Below the pieces are notes generated by a model. That model saw nothing but the letters and a program-made list of their open reading frames with translations. It was not told where the DNA came from and did not search any database. Both the position numbers and the translations under genes were made by a program. From JAAXHV01 sp965207165 (GTDB lineage Bacteria > Pseudomonadota > Gammaproteobacteria > Eutrophobiales > Eutrophobiaceae), in contig OZ242265.1 of NCBI GenBank assembly GCA_965207165.1, positions 806,001 through 870,000 of the forward strand: a stretch of DNA of 64,000 nucleotides, in the 5' to 3' direction. This document shows positions 26,042 to 35,371 of this stretch, piece after piece. Each line of letters opens with the position of its first letter. Positions within the stretch are counted from its first letter, which is position 1.

Positions 26042-28171
26042 TTGCGCACAAAATTGAGCATGCCGATTAGTCGAGTTCCAACACAAGACCTTCCCAAGTT
26101 CCAGCAGGTTGCTACAGGCAGCGATGACCGCATGCTCTTTGTGGATTCGCGCAAAGACATGGAATTGGGGTACTTCAGCAATAGCCGGATGCACCGCTCT
26201 GTTGTTTGGCTGCGCAAGAACTTGCTCGGCAAGTCAAGTTCTGAGCGGCAGAGCAAGGACATCGCGGGAGCGTACGATCGCTTCATCGACGTGGTCCGGG
26301 CCAGCCATTTGAATCGTAACGACGCCGAATTGCAGCGTGTGCAGGGACAACTGGCCGACGACCTGAGCCGGGGCAAACCCCTGACCGCGCGCAAGGTGCG
26401 GCAGGTTCTCGCCGAAATCGCTCCGGACAACCCGCAATTCGTGCTGGTGAACCGCCAGACGATCAACCGTCATGCGAACGGCGCCGCGGTGTCGCGCCTG
26501 GTCAAGGATGCCGCGGCCGCCAGGCCGTCGCTCGCCGGCATGAAGGCGCCGCACCAGTTGCTGTCCCGTTCCGACAGGGCGCGTGTGTGTGACCGTATCG
26601 CCGCCAGTCTGGATGCGGTCGGGCAGATCGCCGAAACGCGGATCGACAAAGCTACCGCGCAGGCCACAGCGGGCCGGGAGGTGGAGTCGGAACTGGCTCG
26701 ACTCGAGGCGCGCCTGAGCGGACTGCCGCGCAAGGAGAAGGCCGAATTTGCCGCGCTAACAGAACTCCTCCAGGAGACTGATGAAGAAATGGCGACCTCG
26801 ATGGACGAATTGTCTTCCTTGAGGGATGCCCCTGCCGACAGCGAAGATCGGAAACTGGCCATCTCCCGGCTTGCCCTGGGCCGGCGCCGACTGGCGCTGG
26901 CCAATGAACGATTGAACAGCCTGGAGGAGAAATTTCGCTCCACCGGGCCAATCGATGCCGCCGGCCAGAAACTGCTGGACGACTTGCGCGGAAATATCGC
27001 CGACCTCCAGGTAGACCTCGCTGACTTTGTTACGGATTACGACATCGATGCTGTCACCACTCCCGGCGCGGCAAACCGCGCTGACACGTCCTCCGCGCCT
27101 GGAGACAACGCAACTGAGTGGTTTGCGCCGGTAGGTCCCGCAGGGGCCTGGGAACTGGTGGACTACGGCAAGATTCTAACACCCGGTTCCAGCGAAGAGC
27201 AGCGGCAGGTTGACGCAACGGCGTTTGATTCGTACTTCGACGAAGCGTTATATGGTGCGAAGCTGCACTTTGACCCGAAACAGGTGTCTCCCGGCAACGC
27301 CAGAACTTCCATGCGACGGATGCTTGCGCCGGCAATGCCCATGCCCGAGGTGTCGTCTCGCGGGGCGCGCTTCGGTCAAGCCGGAAATTCAGCATTCCCC
27401 CCGACCCATAAAGTTGTCGATGACCCGGTCAAGTTGTCCTCCCGGGAACTTCGGGATCGACTCAACTTGTTGCAGGCGAAGCGCCGCTGCCTCGCGGAAA
27501 CGGAGCAACTGGCCGCCCAGGGCAAGCCGGTCACCGAAGAGGAGTTGCAGGCGGTGCAGGACTACATCGATACCTCTAGCGATGTCAACGGCGTCCTCTG
27601 CGCCGGGCGCGCGAGTAATGCACGCATAGACAGGAAGATTGCAAACCTCGACTCTGTGCTCGAGAAACTCCCCGACAACCGGGTGTCCACCTATCGAGCC
27701 TTGCGAGCGGACTCTGCTGTGGCGGAGGAACTGCTCGCGGCCGCCGGGACGGGCAACACTGTCCTGTCCAGCAAGGGATTTATTTCCACTTCGGTAGCGC
27801 CGGAAGTGTCAAAGACGTACTGGCGCGTTAGCTTGCACGGGGGTGACAGTGAAATACTATACGAAGTGCGCGGTCTCAGAGGAAAGAACATCTCAGCCTT
27901 GCCCGACCTGGCCGAACGCCGTTTTGACGCCGCCGGACGCGAGTACATGTCGGAGGAGGAGCGTCTGGCGCAGCCGTCGCCCAATATCGACAACTCAGGT
28001 TCCACGTCCGGTGAAATCCTGTTTCAGCCCGGCAGCCGCTTTCTTGTGACTGCAGGCGCCAGACACCAGAATGAAAACCGCTACGCGTTTGTCCTTCAGG
28101 AAATCGCCGATGACAGCGACTTGCCCGAGTCCGCTCGGATGCTGGATTTGAATCGGCTTATGCCGCAGTAG
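26042..28171 (+). CDS. Large protein with C-terminal ADP-ribosyltransferase-like domain
   Basis: The protein has 709 residues. The TTG at 26042 has AGGG 5 nt upstream; an ATG at 26060 lacks a good site and would give 703 residues. Residues about 1-140 are helical and unrecognised. Residues about 190-320 are rich in Glu, Arg and Leu (coiled coil). The C-terminus looks like a toxin-type ADP-ribosyltransferase: Arg552 in STYRALRA, STS at 582-584 in SSKGFISTS, and Glu658 in SGEILFQPGSRFLV. The usual first Glu of ExE is Ser656. There is no signal peptide. No secretion or immunity gene is nearby, so how it is delivered and what it targets are open. Confidence 0.7.
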   Translation: MRTKLSMPISRVPTQDLPKFQQVATGSDDRMLFVDSRKDMELGYFSNSRMHRSVVWLRKNLLGKSSSERQSKDIAGAYDRFIDVVRASHLNRNDAELQRVQGQLADDLSRGKPLTARKVRQVLAEIAPDNPQFVLVNRQTINRHANGAAVSRLVKDAAAARPSLAGMKAPHQLLSRSDRARVCDRIAASLDAVGQIAETRIDKATAQATAGREVESELARLEARLSGLPRKEKAEFAALTELLQETDEEMATSMDELSSLRDAPADSEDRKLAISRLALGRRRLALANERLNSLEEKFRSTGPIDAAGQKLLDDLRGNIADLQVDLADFVTDYDIDAVTTPGAANRADTSSAPGDNATEWFAPVGPAGAWELVDYGKILTPGSSEEQRQVDATAFDSYFDEALYGAKLHFDPKQVSPGNARTSMRRMLAPAMPMPEVSSRGARFGQAGNSAFPPTHKVVDDPVKLSSRELRDRLNLLQAKRRCLAETEQLAAQGKPVTEEELQAVQDYIDTSSDVNGVLCAGRASNARIDRKIANLDSVLEKLPDNRVSTYRALRADSAVAEELLAAAGTGNTVLSSKGFISTSVAPEVSKTYWRVSLHGGDSEILYEVRGLRGKNISALPDLAERRFDAAGREYMSEEERLAQPSPNIDNSGSTSGEILFQPGSRFLVTAGARHQNENRYAFVLQEIADDSDLPESARMLDLNRLMPQ

Positions 28172-28352
28172 CGCCATGCCTTTGCTGTGCTTGCCCGGAT
28201 GGGCCCATGGTGTTTATATTGCCTGTCAGGTATCCTTTATCGTTCAATAGAGGCAGGACGCCCGAGGGTGAAGCAGACGCCGATTGACTTAATTGGAAGT
28301 TCACAGACGAATGGTACAAAACAGCCGTCCACTTCATGATTCATCAGGAGGG

Positions 28353-30548
28353 ATGAACAGCAGTCGCCGACAGTTTCTCAAGTTAAGCGCAGGCCTGACC
28401 GTCGGTTTTGCCGTCGGCCCGTTGCCCGGATGCGGCAACTCCGGCTCAGAGCCGGCTGGTGCAGGAAATAACGGTTTTACTCCCAACGCCTGGGTCAATA
28501 TCGCCGCCGACGGCAGCATCACGATTTTCTCTCCCGTAGATGAACTGGGCCAGGGTTCGAGTACCGCGTTGCCGGTCATATTCGCCGAGGAACTGGACGC
28601 CGACTGGGACGACGTGCGCATCGAAATGTCGCCATCGGACCCCGAGGTTTACGGTAACCCGGGATTTTTCGGCCTGATTTATACCGCCGCGAGCACGGCG
28701 GTGTCCGGCTACTACCGGCAGTTGCGTCATTTCGGCGCCCAGACCCGTCACATACTGCTGCTGAATGCGGCGCAGAAGTGGCAGGTTCCTGCCGGTGAGT
28801 TGACAACGGAACCGAGTACGGTCATCCATAAACAGACCGGGCGCAGGTTAACGTACGGTGAGATTGCAGGGTTCGGCAGTTTGCCGGACAAGGAACCCGG
28901 GATAACTGCCGCGGACCTGAAGGACCCGGCGGATTTCCGCTTGATAGGGCATTCCATACCTCGCCGGGATATACCCGATAAGCTATCGGGGGTATCCGGC
29001 TACTCCATCAACGAACGCCTGCCGGGCATGGTTTATGCCACTGCGGCACGCGCGCCTGTCATGGGGACCGGACCGGTAACTGTTGATGACGCGCAGGCCC
29101 GCAGCGTCCCCGGTGTGAGGGCCGTGTATAAACGGGACCGTAGCGTGGTGGTAGCGGCCGACAATACCATTGCCGCACTCAAGGCCCGGCGCCGGTTGCA
29201 GGTGGACTGGACACCGGCCGGCGAGGTCGACGCGTTCGACAGCGACACGGCGATCAGACAACATGACGAACTGGCTCGCGACCTGGTCCGGAAGGGTGAG
29301 ATATGGAATCAACAGGGAGACGCAGTGCCGGTACTGGGTTCGGCTGAAACGGTTATCGAAAGGGCTTACCAGTCCGACTACGTCTACCATGGCCAACTGG
29401 AGCCGCTCAACTCCGTGGTCTGGGTAAAGGACGGCGGCCGCGAGGTCGAAGCCTGGGTCGGGACCCAGGCGCCGGTATATACCATCAAGGCCATTGCAAA
29501 AGCGACCGGCGTGGATGAAAGCCGGGTAAAACTGCACCGGGCCATGCTCGGCGGCGGTTTTGGCCGGCGCAGCATCAGCGAGATGGATTTTGTCGACGAT
29601 GCGGCCTGGTTGTCGAAACAGACGGGTAAACCGGTCAAGCTCACCTGGAGCCGGGAAGATGACTTTGCCGCGGGCTGGTTCAAACCCGCTTCCGGCCATT
29701 TTTTACGGGCTTGCCTGGATGTGCAGGGCAGTATCGAGGCCTGGCACCACCGGGTCGCGGTACAGGAACCGTTGACCACGGCAGAGCCCGGGATCTACGA
29801 ATCCATCGACCGGCGGCCGGTGATATCCATGCCGGGCACCGACCACCTGGAATATGCCTTCCCGCACCAGTTGGTGGAGCACTTGCCGGTCGAACCCGGG
29901 ATCAGGACGTTTTCCGTTATGGCGGTCGGCTTTACGCCCAACAAGTTTGCCGTGGAATCGTTTGTCGACGAGGTTGCCAGGCAGCAGAATACCGACGTAC
30001 TGGAGTTCAGGATGCGGCATTTGAACACCTCGCCCAGGGCGCAGCGCGTGCTTGATGCGGTAGCGACCATGTCATCCTGGGGCAGGTCCGGGGAAAATGG
30101 CCATGAACTGGGCATCGCATTTGCGGAATACCACCATACCTTGATCGCCGGTGTGGTTGACATGTCGATTGAGCAAGACCGGATCCGGGTCCATGACGTC
30201 TGGGTAGCCATCGACCCCGGTATCGCCGTACAACCGGACAACATACGGGCACAGGTGATGGGCGCGGTGGTTTACGGCCTGGGCAACGCCCTCACGGAGC
30301 GTATTACGTTCAGGAACGGGCGGGTGCAACAGGCGAACTTCGATGACTATCCGCTGCCGACCATGGCGGACACGCCGCGGGTGCACATGGAAATACTGCC
30401 CGGCGGGGATGAGCCGGCCGCAGTAGGGCAGACCGGCGCGGTACTGGTCGCGCCCGCCATCGCCAATGCGTTCGAGCAGTTGACGGGCAAGCGCCTGCGG
30501 CACATGCCGTTTACCCGGGAGCGCGTCGGCAATGCGTTGAATACCTGA
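28353..30548 (+). CDS. IorB-like molybdenum hydroxylase large subunit, Tat-exported
   Basis: The 731-residue protein has a twin-arginine signal (SSRRQFLKLSAGLTVGF), and its ATG at 28353 directly abuts an AGGAGGG. Starts at 28311 or 28293 remain possible because that site is unusually close. Isoquinoline-1-oxidoreductase beta features are seen: GGGFGRR and the AcN-type start (FTPNAWVNIAADGSITIFSP). Residue 693 is Gln in AVGQTGAVLVAPAIANA, where this family has the catalytic Glu of GxGEPG. No 2Fe-2S IorA partner is adjacent. It could be a cofactor-binding but inactive or altered-activity oxidoreductase. Confidence 0.88.
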   Translation: MNSSRRQFLKLSAGLTVGFAVGPLPGCGNSGSEPAGAGNNGFTPNAWVNIAADGSITIFSPVDELGQGSSTALPVIFAEELDADWDDVRIEMSPSDPEVYGNPGFFGLIYTAASTAVSGYYRQLRHFGAQTRHILLLNAAQKWQVPAGELTTEPSTVIHKQTGRRLTYGEIAGFGSLPDKEPGITAADLKDPADFRLIGHSIPRRDIPDKLSGVSGYSINERLPGMVYATAARAPVMGTGPVTVDDAQARSVPGVRAVYKRDRSVVVAADNTIAALKARRRLQVDWTPAGEVDAFDSDTAIRQHDELARDLVRKGEIWNQQGDAVPVLGSAETVIERAYQSDYVYHGQLEPLNSVVWVKDGGREVEAWVGTQAPVYTIKAIAKATGVDESRVKLHRAMLGGGFGRRSISEMDFVDDAAWLSKQTGKPVKLTWSREDDFAAGWFKPASGHFLRACLDVQGSIEAWHHRVAVQEPLTTAEPGIYESIDRRPVISMPGTDHLEYAFPHQLVEHLPVEPGIRTFSVMAVGFTPNKFAVESFVDEVARQQNTDVLEFRMRHLNTSPRAQRVLDAVATMSSWGRSGENGHELGIAFAEYHHTLIAGVVDMSIEQDRIRVHDVWVAIDPGIAVQPDNIRAQVMGAVVYGLGNALTERITFRNGRVQQANFDDYPLPTMADTPRVHMEILPGGDEPAAVGQTGAVLVAPAIANAFEQLTGKRLRHMPFTRERVGNALNT

Positions 30549-30604
30549 CGTACCTGCACCGGGTTTCAGCAGATATTGCCACACATGATAAGCAGATTAT
30601 TTCC

Positions 30605-31813
30605 ATGAAGATCATCTGGTTCGTAAACATCGCTATCCTGATTGCGTTCGTCAAGATATTCGAAATCCCTTCGATGATCCCGGTACTTGTCGATGAATTG
30701 CAAATCAGCTATGCGCAGGCAGGTATTTTCATGACCGCCTACGCCGTGGTCAGGTGCCTTGCCAGCCTGCCTGCCGGTTCGGTGACGGACAGACTGGGGT
30801 CGGTGACCGTTATCTCCGCCTGTCTCCTCTGTGTCGGCGTGCTCGGCACCCTGGGGACGTTCGGCAGCAACTATTACGTCCTGCTGGTGTTGAGGGTACT
30901 GGTTTCAATCGGTATTGCCGTCATATTTATTGCGGCGGTCGATTCCATTCCCAAGTACATGGCGCCGGAAAGTGTGGGCAAGGGCATCGGTTACATAAAC
31001 GGTTCGCTTAACGTCGGTATCGCCCTGGCATTATTCATGACGCCGATACTGGCCGACTCGCTGGGCTGGCGCTGGACCGCGCGCATCTATTCGTTCTCGT
31101 TTTTGCTGCTGTTCCTGGTTTCCATCCCCTTGTTGAAGAATTTGCCGGATACGGCCGCGCCGCATAAAACCGGGGATGGCGAAGAGTCCATCCCCGTCAT
31201 CGACCTGTTGCGCAATCCCTCTGTCATGCTCCTGGCGTTCGGCACCTTTATCCTGTTCATCGAACTCTACGGGGTGCTTACCTGGGTCCCGGTTTACCTG
31301 GAAGAGGTTTACAGGTATTCACCGGCGGAAATCGGCGCCGGCGCCACCATGTTCGGCATAGCCGCCATCCCGGCATCGATCATTACCGGCTTCCTGTGCA
31401 CAAACCTGCGCCGCATAACCTGGCTGTGTGTCACAGGCGGCGTTATGGCGGGGGTATGCATTCTCGCGTTAATCCTGTCCTCGCACATGCCGTTATGGCT
31501 GACTGTTGCCGTTATCACGGTGATCACCTGGGGACACTCGCAGGTCATCGTCACCATAATGAGTATTGCCGCGATAATCGTGCCGCCGCACAGTTCAGGC
31601 AAGGCGCTGGGCGTGATATTTTCCTTCGGCTACGGCGGCTCGATCCTGGCCACCTACCTGGGCGGGTACCTGCTGGAAAAAACAGGGTCGTACGACCTGT
31701 CATTCATCAGCTTTTCAGCATCTGCCTTCATCAGTATCGCGGCAATGCTGCTGGTCAGCAGGATATTGCAGAATAACCCGCCGGCGCATTTCAGGCTGAA
31801 GATGGGCGGTTAG
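30605..31813 (+). CDS. MFS transporter
   Basis: The 402-residue protein has twelve membrane segments. The loop 2-3 motif is GSVTDRLGSV, and VLRVLVSIGIAVIFIAAV and GYINGSLNVGIALALFMTP are typical of the family. It follows the IorB-like gene by 56 nt on the same strand and probably serves the same pathway. The substrate is unknown. Confidence 0.9.
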   Translation: MKIIWFVNIAILIAFVKIFEIPSMIPVLVDELQISYAQAGIFMTAYAVVRCLASLPAGSVTDRLGSVTVISACLLCVGVLGTLGTFGSNYYVLLVLRVLVSIGIAVIFIAAVDSIPKYMAPESVGKGIGYINGSLNVGIALALFMTPILADSLGWRWTARIYSFSFLLLFLVSIPLLKNLPDTAAPHKTGDGEESIPVIDLLRNPSVMLLAFGTFILFIELYGVLTWVPVYLEEVYRYSPAEIGAGATMFGIAAIPASIITGFLCTNLRRITWLCVTGGVMAGVCILALILSSHMPLWLTVAVITVITWGHSQVIVTIMSIAAIIVPPHSSGKALGVIFSFGYGGSILATYLGGYLLEKTGSYDLSFISFSASAFISIAAMLLVSRILQNNPPAHFRLKMGG

Positions 31814-31864
31814 CCGGGAATAATGTATCATGATACCGAATGGTAATCAGCGTGGAGAAAAAAC

Positions 31865-33070
31865 ATGTCTAATCATGAGATGAACGGGTTTGCGCCGGAA
31901 GATGGAGACGGGTTCTTTTCGTCGCTGTCCGGGGAAATAATTGAGCTATCAGTAGCGGGCTTTGACATTTCCCTGGAGTTTACGTCTGGCAATAGTGTGG
32001 TGTTTGACTTAAACGGAGATGTGAATACCGGCAGCTACACTTACGAGAAGACCGGGCCGAATGCGGCGACGCTCGTATTAACCCTGGAAAACGAGGATGA
32101 GGATGAGTATACGATTGAGCTTGAGTATGAATCAGCGACACGAATCAACGCCGCCGTTAATGTTGGCGGCCTGTCAGTGGCGGTAACGTTTGACTTGCCG
32201 GACAGCGCTACTTTCGCTGTTACCTCCGGCGACGATACCGTAGAAGGCCTCACCAGCGACGATGTTATCGACGCGCTTGCGGGCAACGACACGGTTAACG
32301 GCAACGCCGGCGCCGATACGCTCAGTGGCGGTGACGGCGACGACATCCTAAATGGCGGTGAAGGCAACGACATACTCAATGGCGGCGCCGGCGATGACAC
32401 GCTCGACGGCGGCCCCGGCTCCGACATGCTCGACGGTGGGGCGGGGTCTGATACCGCCTCTTACCAGAACTCCGCGGTCGCTGTGCTGGTGCGCCTGCAT
32501 GATGCCAGCGCGGTCAGGAACGGCGATGCTGCGGGGGATACGCTGACCGGTATTGAGCACCTTGTCGGCAGCCGGCACAACGACATCCTGGCCGGCGACG
32601 GTGGCGATAACCGGCTGGAAGGGGGTGACGGCAACGACGACTTGTACGGCGGCCCCGCCGGCGGCGACGACATGATGTATGGGGGTAATGGCGACGACAG
32701 GGTTTTCGGCGGCAGGGGAAACGATACGCTGACCGGCGGTGCAGGGAGTGATATTCTGAAGGGCGGCCCGGGAGACGATATAATTATTGTTGATGGTGAT
32801 GATATAGATATACTGTATGGCGGGCCTGATAACGACACATTCCGCTTCTTCCCGAGTGACGTGGGGGGTGGTTCAATCAGGGATTTCACTGATGGCGAGG
32901 ATGTTATTGACCTGACGGAATTTACCGACATCAGTTCCATGGCCGATCTTGACATAGAAAGTCGCGGGGGCAATGTGCGCATAGAGGTGTCCGGCACGGA
33001 CTATCTGACCACTATTATCCTGTCGGGTTTTGACGTTGCCGACCTGGATAGTTCAGACTTTATGTTTTAA
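31865..33070 (+). CDS. RTX calcium-binding repeat protein
   Basis: The 401-residue acidic protein (pI very low) has about ten GGxGxDxLx nonapeptides in two blocks, near residues 135-195 and 235-310. They include GGDGDDILN, GGEGNDILN, GGAGDDTLD, GGNGDDRVF and GGRGNDTLT. Such repeats form Ca-binding parallel beta rolls in type I secreted proteins. The C-terminal aspartate-rich tail could be the type I secretion signal. No enzymatic domain or HlyB/HlyD/TolC genes are present. It is probably an exported surface or matrix protein. Confidence 0.9.
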   Translation: MSNHEMNGFAPEDGDGFFSSLSGEIIELSVAGFDISLEFTSGNSVVFDLNGDVNTGSYTYEKTGPNAATLVLTLENEDEDEYTIELEYESATRINAAVNVGGLSVAVTFDLPDSATFAVTSGDDTVEGLTSDDVIDALAGNDTVNGNAGADTLSGGDGDDILNGGEGNDILNGGAGDDTLDGGPGSDMLDGGAGSDTASYQNSAVAVLVRLHDASAVRNGDAAGDTLTGIEHLVGSRHNDILAGDGGDNRLEGGDGNDDLYGGPAGGDDMMYGGNGDDRVFGGRGNDTLTGGAGSDILKGGPGDDIIIVDGDDIDILYGGPDNDTFRFFPSDVGGGSIRDFTDGEDVIDLTEFTDISSMADLDIESRGGNVRIEVSGTDYLTTIILSGFDVADLDSSDFMF

Positions 33071-33082
33071 TCACCAATCCAT

Positions 33083-33099
33083 CATGAACTGGTTTCATG
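33083..33099. terminator. Hairpin between convergent RTX and CoxE-like genes
   Basis: CATGAA-CTGGT-TTCATG forms a 6-bp stem and is followed by GTGTTTGG. It lies 13 nt after the RTX stop and is a plausible but weak terminator. Confidence 0.35.
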
Positions 33100-33116
33100 G
33101 TGTTTGGGAAGAGCCC

Positions 33117-34310
33117 CTAGTGCCAGAGGGTACGCAGGAGTTTGGTTGCCTCTGACAGGCTTTCCAGGTTATGCACCGGGAGGAAGTGGTCCAGGAAAGG
33201 CAGGGCCGTTTGCATTCCTTTACACAGGGGTTGGTAGTTGGCATTGCCCAGCAACGGGTTCAGCCAGATAATCTTGTTGACACGCCGGCGCAGTTGCTCC
33301 ATTTCACTGCGCATCAGGTCGGCGTCGCCCTGGTCCCAGCCGTCGCTCAGGATCACGGCAACAGTATGGGAACTCAGCATCTGGTGGGCCTGTTGTTCAT
33401 TCAGTTCACGCAGGCAGCCGCCGATATTCGTGCCGCCGGCCCAGTCGTGCACCTGGTCCGACATCTGTTTAATGACCTCGTCGATATCCTTGCGGTTCAG
33501 GTAAGGCGTAATACTGGTCATGCGGGTCGAGAATACCGCGACTTCGATATTCGATATCTTCGCGCCCATGGCGCAGATGAGTTGAATCAGGAACCGGCTG
33601 TAGCGCTCCATCGAACCGCTCACGTCGCAGAACAGGATGAGCTTGTTCTTTTTCAGCCGGTGGGTTTTATAGGACAGTTTCAGGCAGTACTCCCCGTAAG
33701 GCATGCTGCGCCGGAATATCTTCCTGAAATCAAGTTGTTGTCCCGATTTGGCCGGGCTGAAGCGCCGGCTCTTGCGATTGGCCAGGATGGCAATCAATTC
33801 GGCAATGATCTTGCGGGCCTCATCCAGTTCCTTGTCAGTCATCCCGTCTATGTCTTTCTTCACCAGTAATTCACGGCTCGAATAACCGGTTTGTTCCGGG
33901 TCGCCATCGTGTTCTTCGGCATCACCCGGCGCTTCCCCATCCGCAGGCTGAAGTTGTTTCTGCAATTGCCGGGCTTCACCCGCACCGTTGCCGTCTTTCT
34001 CTTCGCCGGCGGGGTGTTCGTCTTCAAATGGAATTTCCCGGTTTTGCCAGTACTCACGGAACAGCAGGGAGAACAACTCCATGTCTTCCCTGTTGATGAT
34101 CAGGGTTGCCAGGGCTGCCGCGTAGAAGTCATCGTAATTGGCAATGTCGATATATAACAGGCTGCGGCTCAGGTCGATCAGGTTGGATGGGTTGACATCT
34201 ATCCCTGCGTCATGCAGCTTCCTGCCAAACTGGACAATATGCGTGATCAACGGCAGTGATACACCGTCATCTCCCGGGTGCGCTACAGCGTCATTACCGT
34301 GCATGTTCAT
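33117..34310 (-). CDS. CoxE-like VWA domain protein
   Basis: The 397-residue protein has a C-terminal von Willebrand factor A domain with MIDAS FCDVSGSMERYSRF and the later TNIGGC and SDGWDQGD residues. The linker around residues 105-145 is rich in Gly, Asp and Glu. CoxE-like proteins work with the MoxR-type ATPase CoxD to mature molybdenum hydroxylases of the CODH family. Two ATGs (34310, 34304) are possible. It follows the MoxR gene by 58 nt. It belongs with the CoxGMSL-like genes 9-14 kb away. Confidence 0.87.
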   Translation of the reverse strand: MNMHGNDAVAHPGDDGVSLPLITHIVQFGRKLHDAGIDVNPSNLIDLSRSLLYIDIANYDDFYAAALATLIINREDMELFSLLFREYWQNREIPFEDEHPAGEEKDGNGAGEARQLQKQLQPADGEAPGDAEEHDGDPEQTGYSSRELLVKKDIDGMTDKELDEARKIIAELIAILANRKSRRFSPAKSGQQLDFRKIFRRSMPYGEYCLKLSYKTHRLKKNKLILFCDVSGSMERYSRFLIQLICAMGAKISNIEVAVFSTRMTSITPYLNRKDIDEVIKQMSDQVHDWAGGTNIGGCLRELNEQQAHQMLSSHTVAVILSDGWDQGDADLMRSEMEQLRRRVNKIIWLNPLLGNANYQPLCKGMQTALPFLDHFLPVHNLESLSEATKLLRTLWH

Positions 34311-34368
34311 CCCTGCATGCCGTAAGCATGGGCCGGAACCAGGTAACGCACGATCGTTATCCCGCCGT

Positions 34369-35292
34369 TCAGTTTATACTCCCCTGTGCGCTTACCCCGG
34401 GGCCGCCCTTGAAATTCTTGGTGACCGCCAGGGCCTTGTCCAGACTTTCTCCGCTCAACTTATCCTGGTCTTGCTTATATTTAAGTATGCAACTTAAAGT
34501 AGTTTCTATAATGCCTTGGTCAAGTTCGTCTATGCCCAGTGACAGCAGGGCATTGGCCCAGTCCAGGGTTTCGGCAATGCCGGGCCGTTTGTAGAAGTCC
34601 TCCCGGCGCAACAGTTCCATGAATTTACAGATCTGGGTGGACAGGGTTTCCTTGATTTCCGGCACCTTGGTCAGGACGATATTGAGTTCCTTTTCCAGGG
34701 TGGGGTAATCAATCCAGTGGTACAGGCAGCGGCGCTTGAGGGCGTCGTGCATCTCCCTGGTGCGGTTCGACGTCAGCACCACGAACGGTGGTTGTTCCGC
34801 CCTGATGGTGCCCACTTCGGGTATGGTAATCTGAAAATCCGACAGTACTTCAAGCAGGAACGCTTCGAACTCATCGTCCGAGCGGTCAATTTCATCTATC
34901 AGCAGGACAGGACGCTTACCGGGGGATTGTATGGCTTGCAGCAGCGGTCGTTTCAGGAGGAACTGTTCTTCGAAGATATTGCTGCCAATCTCGTCTTTAT
35001 CAACACCGCGTGCCTCCTGGAGCCTGACCTCAAGCATTTGCCTCAGGTAATTCCATTCGTAAAGCGCCAGGTTGGTATCCAGACCTTCGTAGCACTGCAG
35101 ACGGATCAGGTCGGTATCAAGGCTCTTTGCCAGGACCTTGGCCACTTCGGTTTTACCGACTCCCGGTTCCCCCTCCAGGTACAGCGGTTTTCCCAGTGAT
35201 GTCGCCAGGTAAACCGTGGTCGCCAGGTGGCGGTCGGCGATATAACCCTGGGTTGCAAACTGCTGCTCTATTTCTTCGATTGAATGAAACAT
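34369..35292 (-). CDS. MoxR/CoxD-type AAA+ ATPase
   Basis: The protein has 307 residues from the ATG at 35292, with AGG 8-10 nt upstream. Walker A GEPGVGKTEVAK, Walker B VLLIDEIDRSD, sensor 1 VLTSNRTRE and the arginine-finger region are all visible. As the CoxD-type chaperone it would remodel or load the active site of a molybdenum hydroxylase together with the VWA protein. It sits in the operon DUF3179, MoeA-like, MoxR, CoxE. Confidence 0.92.
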   Translation of the reverse strand: MFHSIEEIEQQFATQGYIADRHLATTVYLATSLGKPLYLEGEPGVGKTEVAKVLAKSLDTDLIRLQCYEGLDTNLALYEWNYLRQMLEVRLQEARGVDKDEIGSNIFEEQFLLKRPLLQAIQSPGKRPVLLIDEIDRSDDEFEAFLLEVLSDFQITIPEVGTIRAEQPPFVVLTSNRTREMHDALKRRCLYHWIDYPTLEKELNIVLTKVPEIKETLSTQICKFMELLRREDFYKRPGIAETLDWANALLSLGIDELDQGIIETTLSCILKYKQDQDKLSGESLDKALAVTKNFKGGPGVSAQGSIN

Positions 35293-35371
35293 TTTAATGG
35301 ACCTTTTTAGATTGTCTCCTGCTCTTCCCGACAAACCGAAGCGGCAGGCGGTTGTAAAATTATAGAGGGCT

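Noticed and set aside
32220..32850. Tandem DNA repeats as a satellite or CRISPR-like array
   Set aside because: They encode the RTX nonapeptides, so the periodicity is a protein property.
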